The notes under the pieces: generated by a model
The model's input: only the letters and a program-made list of their open reading frames with translations
Database searches by the model: none
Told to the model about the DNA's origin: nothing
Program-made: the position numbers and the translations under genes
Source: Hymenobacter elongatus
Lineage (GTDB): Bacteria > Bacteroidota > Bacteroidia > Cytophagales > Hymenobacteraceae
Length of the DNA stretch: 64,000 bases
NCBI RefSeq assembly: GCF_004745955.1
Contig: NZ_SRLD01000016.1
Span: 41,342 to 105,341, forward strand
Reading direction: 5' to 3'
Part shown: piece by piece, positions 54,735-63,170 of the stretch
Numbering within the stretch: position 1 is the stretch's first letter
Layout of the letters: every line of letters starts with the position of its first letter

Positions 54735-55769
54735 ATGGCTTCGGCTCCCGCTCTCGAACACCACGTTTCGCTGCTGCCCTACAACACGTTCGGCATCGAT
54801 GCCAAAGCCCGCCTCTTCGCCCGCTTCCGCAGCGTGGACGAGCTGCGGGCCCTGCTGGCGCTGCCCGAAGTGCAGCAGGCCGAGAAGCTGGTGCTCGGCG
54901 GCGGCTCCAATCTGCTTTTCACCCAGGATTTCGACGGCGTAGTGCTCAAAAACGAAATCACCGGCCTCAACATCATTGCCCAGGACGAAGCCCAGGATAC
55001 GGCCCTGGTGCGGGCCGGGGCCGGCGAGTCGTGGCACGGCATGGTGCAGTACGCGCTGGGTCAGAATCTGAGCGGCATCGAGAACCTGTCCCTGATTCCG
55101 GGCACGGTGGGCGCGGCTCCGCTCCAGAATATCGGGGCCTACGGAGCCGAGCTGAAAGACACCTTCGACCACTTGGAGGCCGTGGAAATCACCACCGGGC
55201 AGCTGCGCACCTTCACGCACGAGCAGTGCGGCTTTGGCTACCGCGAGAGTGTGTTCAAAGGCCCGCTGCGCAACCAGTACATCGTGACGGGCGTGGTGCT
55301 GCGGCTGCGGCGCCTGCACCGGCTCAACGTCAGCTACGGAGCCATCAGCACCACGCTGGCCGATATGGGCATCGGGACCGACCCCACGCCCCAGGACGTG
55401 AGCGAGGCCGTCATCCAGATTCGGCGCAGCAAGCTCCCCGACCCGGCCCAGATCGGCAACGCGGGCAGCTTTTTCAAAAATCCGGAAGTTTCCCAGGCCA
55501 AATACGACGCGCTCAAAGCGCAGTACGCCGATTTGCCCGGCTACCTCGTGCCCGGCGGCGTGAAGGTGCCCGCCGGCTGGCTCATTGAGCAGTGCGGCTG
55601 GAAAGGCCGCCGCTTCGGGGCCCACGGCGTGCACGACCGGCAGGCGCTGGTGCTGGTAAACCACGGCGGCGCGCAAGGCGCGGCCATCCGCGACCTGGCG
55701 CACGAAATCATTGCCTCCGTGCGCGAAAAGTTTGGCATCGAATTGCACCCCGAGGTTAACATTTTGTGA
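54735..55769 (+). CDS. murB: UDP-N-acetylmuramate dehydrogenase, type I
   Basis: The 344-residue protein has the FAD-binding blocks LPYNTFGIDAKA, LVLGGGSNLLF and IPGTVGAAPLQNIGAYGAEL. The substrate-loop arginine is in FGYRESVFKG near 169. The proton-donor Ser is in GNAGSFFKNP near 244, and the last catalytic Glu is in HPEVNIL at the end. Length and the C-terminal domain are of the E. coli (type I) kind. It reduces UDP-GlcNAc-enolpyruvate to UDP-MurNAc in peptidoglycan synthesis, in the cytoplasm. It stands alone here, outside any division cluster. Confidence 0.95.
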   Translation: MASAPALEHHVSLLPYNTFGIDAKARLFARFRSVDELRALLALPEVQQAEKLVLGGGSNLLFTQDFDGVVLKNEITGLNIIAQDEAQDTALVRAGAGESWHGMVQYALGQNLSGIENLSLIPGTVGAAPLQNIGAYGAELKDTFDHLEAVEITTGQLRTFTHEQCGFGYRESVFKGPLRNQYIVTGVVLRLRRLHRLNVSYGAISTTLADMGIGTDPTPQDVSEAVIQIRRSKLPDPAQIGNAGSFFKNPEVSQAKYDALKAQYADLPGYLVPGGVKVPAGWLIEQCGWKGRRFGAHGVHDRQALVLVNHGGAQGAAIRDLAHEIIASVREKFGIELHPEVNIL

Positions 55770-55916
55770 ACCTGGCTGGCCGCAACCCGCACCACAGATC
55801 GTAGACCCCGCTTCCTATACTTTTGGTCTGGAATGCTGAATACAATTAGGCTAAGAATAAGCATATTTGTGTTTTATACGCTCGCCTGATCTACCCACTT
55901 GTTGCTTCTTCGCTTC

Positions 55917-56903
55917 ATGAAACATGTTACTCTTCTCGCGCTGCTGCTTGGTGGCGCAACCTATGCCCAGGCCCAGGCTCCCATTACCCTAACGGCCGCT
56001 CGCGCTGCCGGTCCCGGCGCTACCGTAGTGGTGCGCGGCACCGTAAGCAACGGCCCCGAGCTGGGGGGCCTGCGCTACGTGCAGGACAAAGACGCGGGCA
56101 TGGCTGCGTACTCGCTCAATGCTCCCGGCTTTTCGAGCTTGGTTCTGGGCGACAGTGTGGAGCTGCGCGGCACGTTGAAAAACTACAACGGGCTGCTGGA
56201 AATGGACCCTATCTCGTCCGTGAAAGTGCTGGCCAAAAACCGCCGCTTGAGCGTGGTGGAAATTCCGGCGGCAGATCTGACCAAAGTTTTCTCCGAGCCC
56301 TACGAAGGCCGCTTGGTGAAGGTGAAAGGCACGAGCAACATCACGACGATGAATGGCTCGACGCTGACGGCCATGAACGGCAACAGCAACTACCTCATCA
56401 ACGGGCAGCGCGGCGCGCAAATCCGCATTAACAACGCTTCCAGCGGTGAAACTGGCTTGGTAGGCAAAACCGTACCCACCAGCGAATTCGACCTGATTGG
56501 GGTCGTGAGCCAGTACTCGCCTACCGGTACCGGCGGCTACCAGCTGCTGCCCCGGCTGTATACTGATTTCGTGTTGGGCGGGGGCCTGCCCAACGTAATG
56601 GGCGAGCCAGTGCCGACTGACATGAGCCGCACGGGCTTTGCCGTTACCTTCCAGACCCAAAACCCCGGCGACACCCGCGTGGAGTACGGCAAAACCTCGG
56701 CCCTGGGCACCGTAGTCGCCAATGCTACCCCAACGACCAAGCACACCATCGCCCTGACCGACCTGCAGCCCGGCACAGTATACTACGTGAAGGTCTCGTC
56801 GACCAACGCCGTCGGCAAATCCGATTCGCCGGCCGTGCCGATGATTACGGATACCAAGAAGCGCGCAACTTCCCGCACCCGCACCACCGAGGGCGCAGAA
56901 TAG
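55917..56903 (+). CDS. Secreted DUF5689/OB-like plus fibronectin-III-like protein, PLD-less sister of the next gene
   Basis: From ATG 55917 the 328-residue product has a signal peptide (MKHVTLLALLLGGATYAQAQ). Residues 22-220 are the same OB-like region as in the gene at 57368 (ARAAGPGATVVVRGTVSNGP, DSVELRGTLKNYNGLLEMDP, YQLLPRLYTDFVL). Residues 225-310 form a fibronectin-III-like module (VEYGKTSALGTVVANATPTT, LQPGTVYYVKVSSTNAVGKS). It stops where the sister protein goes on into phospholipase D domains. There is no sorting domain; the tail is short and basic. Possible partner or truncated paralogue. Confidence 0.78.
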   Translation: MKHVTLLALLLGGATYAQAQAPITLTAARAAGPGATVVVRGTVSNGPELGGLRYVQDKDAGMAAYSLNAPGFSSLVLGDSVELRGTLKNYNGLLEMDPISSVKVLAKNRRLSVVEIPAADLTKVFSEPYEGRLVKVKGTSNITTMNGSTLTAMNGNSNYLINGQRGAQIRINNASSGETGLVGKTVPTSEFDLIGVVSQYSPTGTGGYQLLPRLYTDFVLGGGLPNVMGEPVPTDMSRTGFAVTFQTQNPGDTRVEYGKTSALGTVVANATPTTKHTIALTDLQPGTVYYVKVSSTNAVGKSDSPAVPMITDTKKRATSRTRTTEGAE

Positions 56904-57046
56904 CCTTCGCACCACCGGAACTAATCATTGCAGCCGATGCTTTGCCGGTAGCCATCCAGCTTTGCAGGCCCGTATCACCTGACTTCTAACGAATTAGAGC
57001 GTGTTTGTTTCCAATAGACATGCTCTAAACTTATCAGGCGGTCCTG

Positions 57047-57080
57047 CTGAGCGAAGTCGAAGCATCTCTACCGCACTAGT
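57047..57080. repeat. Left half of a decayed palindromic element
   Basis: CTGAGCGAAGTCGAAGCATC then TCTACCGCACTAG stands without its complement; the expected right half has been replaced by the intact element starting at 57088. Confidence 0.7.
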
Positions 57081-57087
57081 ATATATA

Positions 57088-57249
57088 CTTGTTCCTGAAT
57101 TAGAAGTGACATAAAAAAGGACGTCATGCTGAGCCTGTCGAAGCATCTCTACCGCAACAGTACTCTCAACCATGCGAACGAAGCGGTAGAGATGCTTCGA
57201 CAGGCTCAGCATGACGTCCTTTTTTCGTTTCGCTTTATTCAGGAACAAG
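57088..57249. repeat. Palindromic element with 13-bp CTTGTTCCTGAAT ends (162 bp)
   Basis: Terminal repeats 57088-57100 and 57237-57249 are perfect. Inner arms beginning AAAAAAGGACGTCATGCTGA at about 57113 and ending at 57224 pair over about 40 bp. The same termini occur in the copy at 62904, so these two form a subfamily. Confidence 0.88.
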
Positions 57250-57367
57250 TCTTATGCTTAACTGTGGCACGCGAGATGTCTCGCGTTGCCCGGCATGACA
57301 CACCATGTCCAACAGAGATTTGCCTTTTTTCTGCGCATATTTTCCTATTGCCCGTTTCCATAGCTTC

Positions 57368-59656
57368 ATGAAAAAAATTACTCTTTTAGCCCTGCTGACT
57401 CTCGGGGCAAGCGTACGGCCCGCGCTGGCGCAAACCATTGAAACCATTGCCGCGGCCCGAGCCAAAGGCGTGGGAGCAACGGTAGCGGTGCGCGGCACGA
57501 TTTCCAATGGCCCCGAATTGGGTGCCATCCGCTACTTACAGGATAAAGAGGCCGGCCTGGCGGCTTACGCCACGACCGCAATTTTTGGCAACCTGGTGGT
57601 CGGTGACAGCATCGAAATACGGGGCACGCTCAAAAACTTCAACGGTATTCTGGAAATAGATCCGGTATCCTCGCTTACGGTGCTGGCCAAAAGCCGCCCG
57701 CTGTCCGTAGCCGAAGTGAGCGTAGCCACCGCTGGCTCGCTGTACACGGAGGCGTATGAGGGTCGCCTGGTCCGTATTAACGATAACACCAGCATTACGG
57801 GCGCTAACGGCGCACCGGTGAGCGTGTTCACAGGGAATACCAACTACCAGCTCAACGGCCAGTCGACGCTGATTATGCGGCCCAGCACGTCCTCGACGGG
57901 CGCGGCGGGCATCGTAGGCAAGCCAGTTCCGACGGGTCCTTTCGACCTGATTGGCATTATGAGCCAGTTCTCCAGCACTGGTGCTGGCGGCTACCAGCTA
58001 CTGCCCCGCCTGTATGCTGATATCGTGCTGGAAGGCCCCAAGATCCTGAACGGCCCTACCCCATCGGCGCTGTCGCGCACGGGCTTCACGGTCAACTTCG
58101 GCACCCAGTTTGCCGGCGACACCAAGGTAGAGTATGGCACCACGCCCGCACTGGGCACGGTGCTTACCTCGGCCACCGCCACCACCACGCACGCACTAGC
58201 CATCAGCGGCTTGCAGCCCGCTACGGTATACTATGTGCGGGTATCTTCTACCAACGCCAGCGGTGTTTCCAACAGCGGTATCGTGCCCATGATTACGGTA
58301 TCGAACTCGACGGGTAAGATTCGGAATTACTTCAACGCTTCCGTCAATACCAGCCTGGCGCTCCCCAATAACGCGGCGGTGTACCTGAACCAAACGGTGC
58401 CCGACACACTGGCCCGCTACATGGACCGCGCCCAGGAAACGCTGGATGTGGCCATCTACAACTGGAACAACTCGACTATCGTGGACGCCGTCAACCGTGC
58501 CCACGCCCGGGGAGTGAAAGTGCGGTTGGTATATGAAGGCACCAATGCCAACAGCAGCGTACCCGGCGTGAACAGCGCCATTCCACGCATCAAGCGCGAC
58601 TCGGATAGCGACGTCAGCAACCGTGGCATCATGCACAACAAGATTGTGATTATTGATGCCAACAGCACCAACCCCAACAGATCATGGGTGTGGACCGGCT
58701 CGACCAACTGGACGGCCGCGCAACTTTTCTCCGACCCCAACAACGTTATTGCCGTGCAGGACCAGAGCCTGGCCCGCACCTACACGATGGAGTTCGAGGA
58801 AATGTGGGGCTCAGCGACCAACACGCCCGGCACGCCGGTTTTCGGCAACCGCAAAACGGACAACACCCCGCACTTTTTCCTCATCGGCGGCTCGCGCGTC
58901 GAGTCGTGGTTCAGCCCGACCGACAACGTAAACGCCCGTCTGCTCGAAACCATCCGCACGGCCGACAACGACCTGCACGTGGAAACGATGCTCATCACGC
59001 TGAGCGAAATCGGCCAGACCATCCGTGACCAGGTGCAGCTGCGCAACATTGCCGCCTGCTCGGAAGCACTGCTCAACGATACGTCGAACGCCGGTACGGG
59101 CGCCATCTTCCGGACCATCAAAACGGCCATCGGCAACCGCATTATGGTGGACAATGTCAACGGCATCATGCACCACAAAACGCTGATCGTGGATGCCGGC
59201 GCGTCGCAGTCGGACCCGCAGGTATTCGTGGGCTCGCATAACTGGAGCTTGTCGGCCAACACGACCAACGACGAAAACACCCTGATTGTGCACGACCCGC
59301 TGGTGGTAAACCGCTACTACCAGGAATTTGCCAGCCGCATTGCCAGCCAAAATCGCGGCGTCACGGTATGCAATCTGGTGTTAGCCAACAAAACCGCCAC
59401 CGTGCAGCAGTCGACGGTGCAGGTCTACCCGAACCCGACCAGCGGCAAGTTCAAGCTGCGCATCGAGGCCAGCAAAGCCCGCACGGCCGCCATCACGCTG
59501 CGCGACGCCACCGGCCGCGTAGTCCTGAGCCAGACCCAGCCTATCGGGGCCGGGGAAGAGGTGAGCGTGGACGCTTCCAGCCTGAAGTCAGGCTTGTACA
59601 TGGTCCAGATCGTAACGCCCGAATCGACGCAGGTAAGCCGCGTGGTAGTGGAGTAG
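57368..59656 (+). CDS. Secreted phospholipase D-like protein with T9SS sorting domain
   Basis: From ATG 57368 the 762-residue product has a signal peptide (MKKITLLALLTLGASVRPAL). It continues with an OB-like region and a fibronectin-III-like module as in the previous gene. Two phospholipase D half-sites follow: MHNKIVIIDANS...WVWTGSTNW near 421, and MHHKTLIVDAGAS...VFVGSHNWS near 600. Both have H-x-K-x4-D, so the PLD active site is complete. The last 80 residues (VYPNPTSGKFKLRIE... SGLYMVQIVTPE) are a type A sorting domain. It would be exported and may be a nuclease or phospholipase. Confidence 0.88.
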   Translation: MKKITLLALLTLGASVRPALAQTIETIAAARAKGVGATVAVRGTISNGPELGAIRYLQDKEAGLAAYATTAIFGNLVVGDSIEIRGTLKNFNGILEIDPVSSLTVLAKSRPLSVAEVSVATAGSLYTEAYEGRLVRINDNTSITGANGAPVSVFTGNTNYQLNGQSTLIMRPSTSSTGAAGIVGKPVPTGPFDLIGIMSQFSSTGAGGYQLLPRLYADIVLEGPKILNGPTPSALSRTGFTVNFGTQFAGDTKVEYGTTPALGTVLTSATATTTHALAISGLQPATVYYVRVSSTNASGVSNSGIVPMITVSNSTGKIRNYFNASVNTSLALPNNAAVYLNQTVPDTLARYMDRAQETLDVAIYNWNNSTIVDAVNRAHARGVKVRLVYEGTNANSSVPGVNSAIPRIKRDSDSDVSNRGIMHNKIVIIDANSTNPNRSWVWTGSTNWTAAQLFSDPNNVIAVQDQSLARTYTMEFEEMWGSATNTPGTPVFGNRKTDNTPHFFLIGGSRVESWFSPTDNVNARLLETIRTADNDLHVETMLITLSEIGQTIRDQVQLRNIAACSEALLNDTSNAGTGAIFRTIKTAIGNRIMVDNVNGIMHHKTLIVDAGASQSDPQVFVGSHNWSLSANTTNDENTLIVHDPLVVNRYYQEFASRIASQNRGVTVCNLVLANKTATVQQSTVQVYPNPTSGKFKLRIEASKARTAAITLRDATGRVVLSQTQPIGAGEEVSVDASSLKSGLYMVQIVTPESTQVSRVVVE

Positions 59657-59682
59657 GTTCTCCGCCCCGGATCAGGAACGTC

Positions 59683-59720
59683 AAAAGAGGCGGCCTCCCC
59701 GGTGGGAGGCCGCCTCTTTT
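59683..59720 (+). terminator. Terminator after the PLD-like gene
   Basis: AAAAGAGGCGGCCTCCC-CGGT-GGGAGGCCGCCTCTTTT, a 17-bp perfect stem with T tract. Confidence 0.9.
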
Positions 59721-59737
59721 TTGTATCGAAGCTGTTT

Positions 59738-59838
59738 TAAGCACGTCATGTCGACCAACGGGAGACATCTCGCGTGCAATAGTATATGATTTACCATTGC
59801 ACGCGAGATGTCTCCCGTTGGTCGACATGACGTGCTTA
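59738..59838. repeat. Perfect palindromic element, 43-bp arms
   Basis: Arms 59738-59780 and 59796-59838 are perfect inverted repeats with a 15-bp loop; the left begins TAAGCACGTCATGTCGACCA. GAAGCTGTTT just to the left (59729) recalls the outer end of the 28159 copy. The perfect arms suggest a recent event. Confidence 0.92.
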
Positions 59839-59879
59839 GACAGCCTCACCTTCTTTCCTACCAACCAAGCCGCCCGGCC

Positions 59880-59941
59880 TACTCGCGCAGCAGCTTGAGC
59901 ACCGCGTGCTGGCCCGCCTGGGTAGCCTGCACATTGTACGC
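59880..59941 (-). pseudogene. C-terminal tail of a gene cut by an IS3 remnant
   Basis: The reverse strand reads YNVQATQAGQHAVLKLLRE and a TAG stop at 59880-59882, a plausible protein end. The sense breaks off at about 59941-59955, next to the IS3 right end. The rest of the gene is not found beyond the element. Confidence 0.4.
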
Positions 59942-59949
59942 TTCCCCAT

Positions 59950-60592
59950 CTGGTAAGCCAGTGGTTAGTAGAGGTTAGGCAGCTTGTTTAAACTCGAGAG
60001 GCGTCATAAAATCCAGGGCTTGGTGGGGCCGCAGCGTGTTATAATCAAGCATCCACTCGCCGACGAGTTGCCGCACATGGGCCAGCGAGCGGAACAAGTA
60101 CGCATCAAGCACCTCGCGGCGAAATGAGCCGTTGAAACGTTCGATGTAGGCATTCTGGGTCGGTTTGCCGGGCTGAATCCAGTGGAGGGTGATGCCGTGC
60201 GCCTCGCACCATTCGGTGAGACGGGCACTGATGAATTCGGGTCCGTTGTCGGTGCGCCGCTGCGCCGGTCGGCCATGGCACTCCGCCGCCCGGGTCAGCA
60301 CCTGCACGACCCGGGCGGCGGGCAGGGAGAAGTCAGTTTCGACGCCCAAAAGCTGCCGGTTATAGTCGTCGAGCACGTTCAGCGTGCGAAAGCGCCGGCC
60401 ATCCGTCAGCACGTCGCTGGTAAAGTCGAGCGACCAACAGACAGTAGCGGCCTCGGGCACGCGCAAGGGCGGCCGCACGCGGGCGGGCAGGCGCTTTTTG
60501 AGCCGCCGGGGCAGGTGCAAGCCCATCGCCCGATAGATGCGCCAGGTGCGCTGGTGGTTGATTGTCAGACCATTTTTGGGCAGCCCGCCGTT
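59950..60592 (-). mobile_element. IS3-family insertion sequence remnant
   Basis: Contains the 3' two thirds of an OrfB-type transposase followed by about 30 bp to a probable end (near 59950). No OrfA and no second end are seen; the 5' side stops near 60592. Confidence 0.6.
59975..60592 (-). pseudogene. IS3-family transposase OrfB, 5'-truncated
   Basis: The frame from 60526 gives 183 residues starting MGLHLPRRLKKRLPARVRPP. In the same frame the coding sense continues upstream to about 60590 (KNGLTINHQRTWRIYRA), so the true start is lost. The DDE triad is present: SLDFTSD, RTDNGPEF and YIERFNGSFRRE, and the C-terminus LDFMTPLEFKQ is typical of OrfB. The N-terminal HTH domain and OrfA are missing, so it is probably inactive. 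Confidence 0.85.
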
Positions 60593-60757
60593 TCGGGGGG
60601 TATGCAGGGTAGCGCGGGCTATCCGGATGCGGCGCGGCCGGCGGGTAGTGGGCCCGGCGGCCGTGCGGCTACGGCCCCTGGCGGGCCGGCCCGCCCTTGG
60701 TTTTGCCGGCTATCCGCTACTTTGGGAGCATCCTATCTGCTAAACACTACCTTGACG

Positions 60758-62026
60758 ATGGAAGAGTTGACCTCCCCGGCGGCCGAACCCGAGCTGCCCA
60801 CCACGCCCGAGGCCCGGGCCGCCTACATCAAAGCGGCCCAGACCAAGCCCGACCTGGCCGCCCTCGAACGCCTGTTTGCAGCCGAGCTGCAAGCCCACCC
60901 CGCCCTGGAAGAAGCCCTGGCCCCCTACCACGCCCACAGCGGGCCGTCGGTAGTGCGCTTTTATGCCAGCGCCAAAGCCGCCGCTTTCATCAAAGGGCCG
61001 TTGCTGCTGAAGCAGGCGGGGGCGCACTTCGTCGAGATGCGCGAGGCGGCGGCCCACGACCTGTGGGAGATTCAGCAGAAAAAGCTGTTCGACTTGCAGT
61101 GCCGCTGGCGGGCGGGGCAGATTACGCTTCCCGGCGTGCGCCACACCGAAGAATTCCGGCAGTGGGAAACCTACATCGACTACTGCCCGTGGCTGCCGCC
61201 CATCACGGCCGACGAGGTAGCCCTCTACGCGGCGTATCTGCGCTCCGACCACTACGCACCCAACCAGAACTGGGCCTGGCAGAACTACCGCCGGTTCCGG
61301 CACGCCGCCGAAGGCGACGACCAGGCCCCCGACGACGAGGCCGCTGCCCCCGACGATGACGACGGCTATGAGGCCACCACAAACCGGGCCTACCGCACCC
61401 TGCCCGCGTGGTATCAGTACCACAACGAGGCCACCGGCGAAAACCTGCTGCTGACCCTGCCCGACCTGCGCGGCGAAAAAGAGGCCTACTACATCGGGAT
61501 TACCGAAGCCGATAAAGAGCAGAAGCTGGCCGCCCAGCGTGCCCGCGGCGACCTGGCCGCTTCGCTGCCGTGGCACCCCCTGTTCCTGCACCGCGACGAC
61601 CTGGTGCCGTATTTCCGGCAGTTTGAGGACCCCGCCGACCTGCCCCGCCTGCTGCGCTGGTACGAGGCCGGCCACCAGGATGAGCGCCGCCGCCGTGGCT
61701 ACCTGTTTGAGGCTACCCATTGGATCGAGCGGGCGCTGGAGCACCAGGCGGCCCCCTGGCCCATCGCCGCCCACGCCGACTGGCGGCAAGCGGTGGTGGC
61801 GGCCGGCCAGCGGGCCTGGGGCCACCAGCTGGCCGAGGTGCTGGCCGACGTGTGGCAGGAGCAGCAGCAAAACCGCGCGTTGGGCCTACCCGCTACGGGT
61901 CCGAAAGTGTACGGCACGCGTACGCCCTTTGCCGAGGTGAACTGGGCCGAGGAAGAATCCTACCAGCCCAAGTTTATTCTGCGCGGCCGGGAGCTGGCCG
62001 GCGAGCCGCGCGACTTCAACTTCTGA
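60758..62026 (+). CDS. Hypothetical acidic protein, 422 residues
   Basis: From ATG 60758 the product is rich in Ala, Glu, Trp and Tyr (e.g. FRQWETYIDYCPWLPPITAD, QNWAWQNYRRFRHAAEGDD, RTLPAWYQYHNEATGENLLL). An acidic linker (DDQAPDDEAAAPDDDD) divides it near residue 195. I recognise no domain and no signal peptide. Frames that extend upstream run into the IS remnant. It resembles conserved hypothetical proteins of accessory Hymenobacter regions only by composition. It is followed by an HTH gene on the same strand. Confidence 0.6.
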   Translation: MEELTSPAAEPELPTTPEARAAYIKAAQTKPDLAALERLFAAELQAHPALEEALAPYHAHSGPSVVRFYASAKAAAFIKGPLLLKQAGAHFVEMREAAAHDLWEIQQKKLFDLQCRWRAGQITLPGVRHTEEFRQWETYIDYCPWLPPITADEVALYAAYLRSDHYAPNQNWAWQNYRRFRHAAEGDDQAPDDEAAAPDDDDGYEATTNRAYRTLPAWYQYHNEATGENLLLTLPDLRGEKEAYYIGITEADKEQKLAAQRARGDLAASLPWHPLFLHRDDLVPYFRQFEDPADLPRLLRWYEAGHQDERRRRGYLFEATHWIERALEHQAAPWPIAAHADWRQAVVAAGQRAWGHQLAEVLADVWQEQQQNRALGLPATGPKVYGTRTPFAEVNWAEEESYQPKFILRGRELAGEPRDFNF

Positions 62027-62135
62027 GGCACCCCGGCTTCGGTGGCGGACCCGGCGAGCCGTAGCCCCCGCCGCAACCTAGAAACTGCCGCCGGGCGTGA
62101 AAAGCGGAAGGCGGGAGGGGGCGCAATTTTAGCGG

Positions 62136-62155
62136 GCGCAAGTATATTTGCGCCT
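62136..62155 (+). promoter_or_regulatory. 20-bp palindrome overlapping a -7 box: operator/promoter candidate
   Basis: GGCGCAA-GTATAT-TTGCGCC is a perfect palindrome, and the -7 box TATATTTG (62144-62151) lies inside it. A further GGCGCAA half-site stands at 62120-62127. It precedes an HTH gene by 29 bp, so autoregulation is likely. Confidence 0.6.
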
Positions 62156-62183
62156 CTTCAACTTGCGCCCCCCCCTCCCGCCT

Positions 62184-62720
62184 ATGCGCCTGCCCCGCCC
62201 CGGCCCTTTGCCCGCCCTGCGCCGCTACCTGGCCCTTACCCAGGCCAGTGCCGCCGCGTTGCTCGGCACCACCCGCTCCCGCCTGGCCCAGGCCGAGGCG
62301 GGCACCCGCCCGCTGCCGGCCGCCGCCGATGCTGCCCTCACGGCTCTGCTGGCGGCCCTGCCCGCCCCTACCCGCCGGGCGCTGACCGCCGACCCCGGCC
62401 ACGCGGCCCCGCCGCCTGCCCCGGCCGGCTTGCCACTGCCCGCGCCCCACCCCCCGGCCCTGGCTTCGCGCCGCCACGAGGTCAGCCAGGCCCTGCGCCG
62501 CGCCGAGGCCGCCCTGGCCGCCGTCGAGGCCCAGGCGGCTGCCGGCCAAGCCCGGCTGGCGCTGCTGGCCACCCCCGCCGCCCCTGCCGCCCTGGTCGCC
62601 GACCCACGCTTTGCCCTGGAGGCCGGCCACTGGACCGGCCCGCTGGCCCAGGCCGACCGCCGCCTGCTGCAAGCCGCCTGCGCCGGCCTGCGCGCCGAGC
62701 TGGCCGTGCTGGCCGGCTGA
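62184..62720 (+). CDS. HTH protein with Ala-rich helical tail
   Basis: From ATG 62184 the 178-residue product has an XRE-like HTH: ALRRYLALTQASAAALLGTT, RSRLAQAEAGTRPLP, where the second phrase is the recognition helix and turn. The rest is very rich in Ala, Arg and Pro, ending LQAACAGLRAELAVLAG. Codon use is extreme in GC. The TTG at 62148 lies inside the promoter palindrome and is rejected. It is a relative of the gene at 48572 in layout. A Gly/Val-coding GGTGGCGGT microsatellite follows its stop (62726-62766). Confidence 0.62.
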   Translation: MRLPRPGPLPALRRYLALTQASAAALLGTTRSRLAQAEAGTRPLPAAADAALTALLAALPAPTRRALTADPGHAAPPPAPAGLPLPAPHPPALASRRHEVSQALRRAEAALAAVEAQAAAGQARLALLATPAAPAALVADPRFALEAGHWTGPLAQADRRLLQAACAGLRAELAVLAG

Positions 62721-62725
62721 GCAGC

Positions 62726-62766
62726 TGGTGGCGGTAGTGACGGTGGTGGCGGTGGTGGCGGTGGCA
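62726..62766. repeat. GGTGGC-type simple sequence repeat
   Basis: About 40 bp of GTGGCGGTAGTGACGGTGGT-like repeats directly follow the HTH gene. Imperfect units of 9 bp. Confidence 0.7.
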
Positions 62767-63170
62767 AAGTCCGCCAGAACGAGTACCCCGACGCCGGGCG
62801 GTGGCCCGTTGGAACAGCGCCGGGGATGCCGTGCCCTGTCCGGAGCAGCGCTTCGGGGCACAGGGGCGGCCAGTGCCATCAGCTTCTGCAGCAGGCTATA
62901 AGACTTGTTCCTGAATAAAGCGAAACGAAAAAAGAACGTCATGCTGAGCGCAGTCGAAGCATCTCCACCGCAGTGGTACTTAGCATTGCGGTAGAGATGC
63001 TTCGACAAGCTCAGCATGACAGCCAAATTTTAGCATCGGTTCCTAATTCAGGAACAAGGCTATACAATAAAACAACCCGTTTGCGTTAGGAAAGCGGCCC
63101 ACCGCTGGCGGTGGACCGGGTGCCACCGGGTGGCGGCACCAGCTACTCACTTTTACCCCTCTATACTTTT
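62767..63170. other. Intergenic region with a palindromic element
   Basis: Apart from the element at 62904-63058 there is no convincing gene. A short frame through the repeat has no support. Confidence 0.6.
62904..63058. repeat. Palindromic element with CTTGTTCCTGAAT ends (155 bp)
   Basis: Termini 62904-62916 and 63046-63058 are perfect inverted repeats, identical to those at 57088-57249. The inner halves contain ATGCTGAGCGCAGTCGAAGC and its loose complement; the left also has AAAGCGAAACGAAAAAAGAA. The right half has lost similarity between 63020 and 63040. Confidence 0.88.

Larger units (their letters stand above)
56904..57367. other. Intergenic region with nested palindromic elements
   Basis: Contains one intact element (57088-57249) apparently inserted into an older, decayed one whose left part (AGAGCGTGTTTG at 56997, CTGAGCGAAGTCGAAGCATC at 57047) and right part (GCACGCGAGATGTCTCGCG at 57268) lie on either side. 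No gene. Confidence 0.65.

Noticed and set aside
60182..60757. N-terminal extension of the 422-residue protein
   Set aside because: It is antisense to the IS3 transposase remnant; coding sense starts at ATG 60758.
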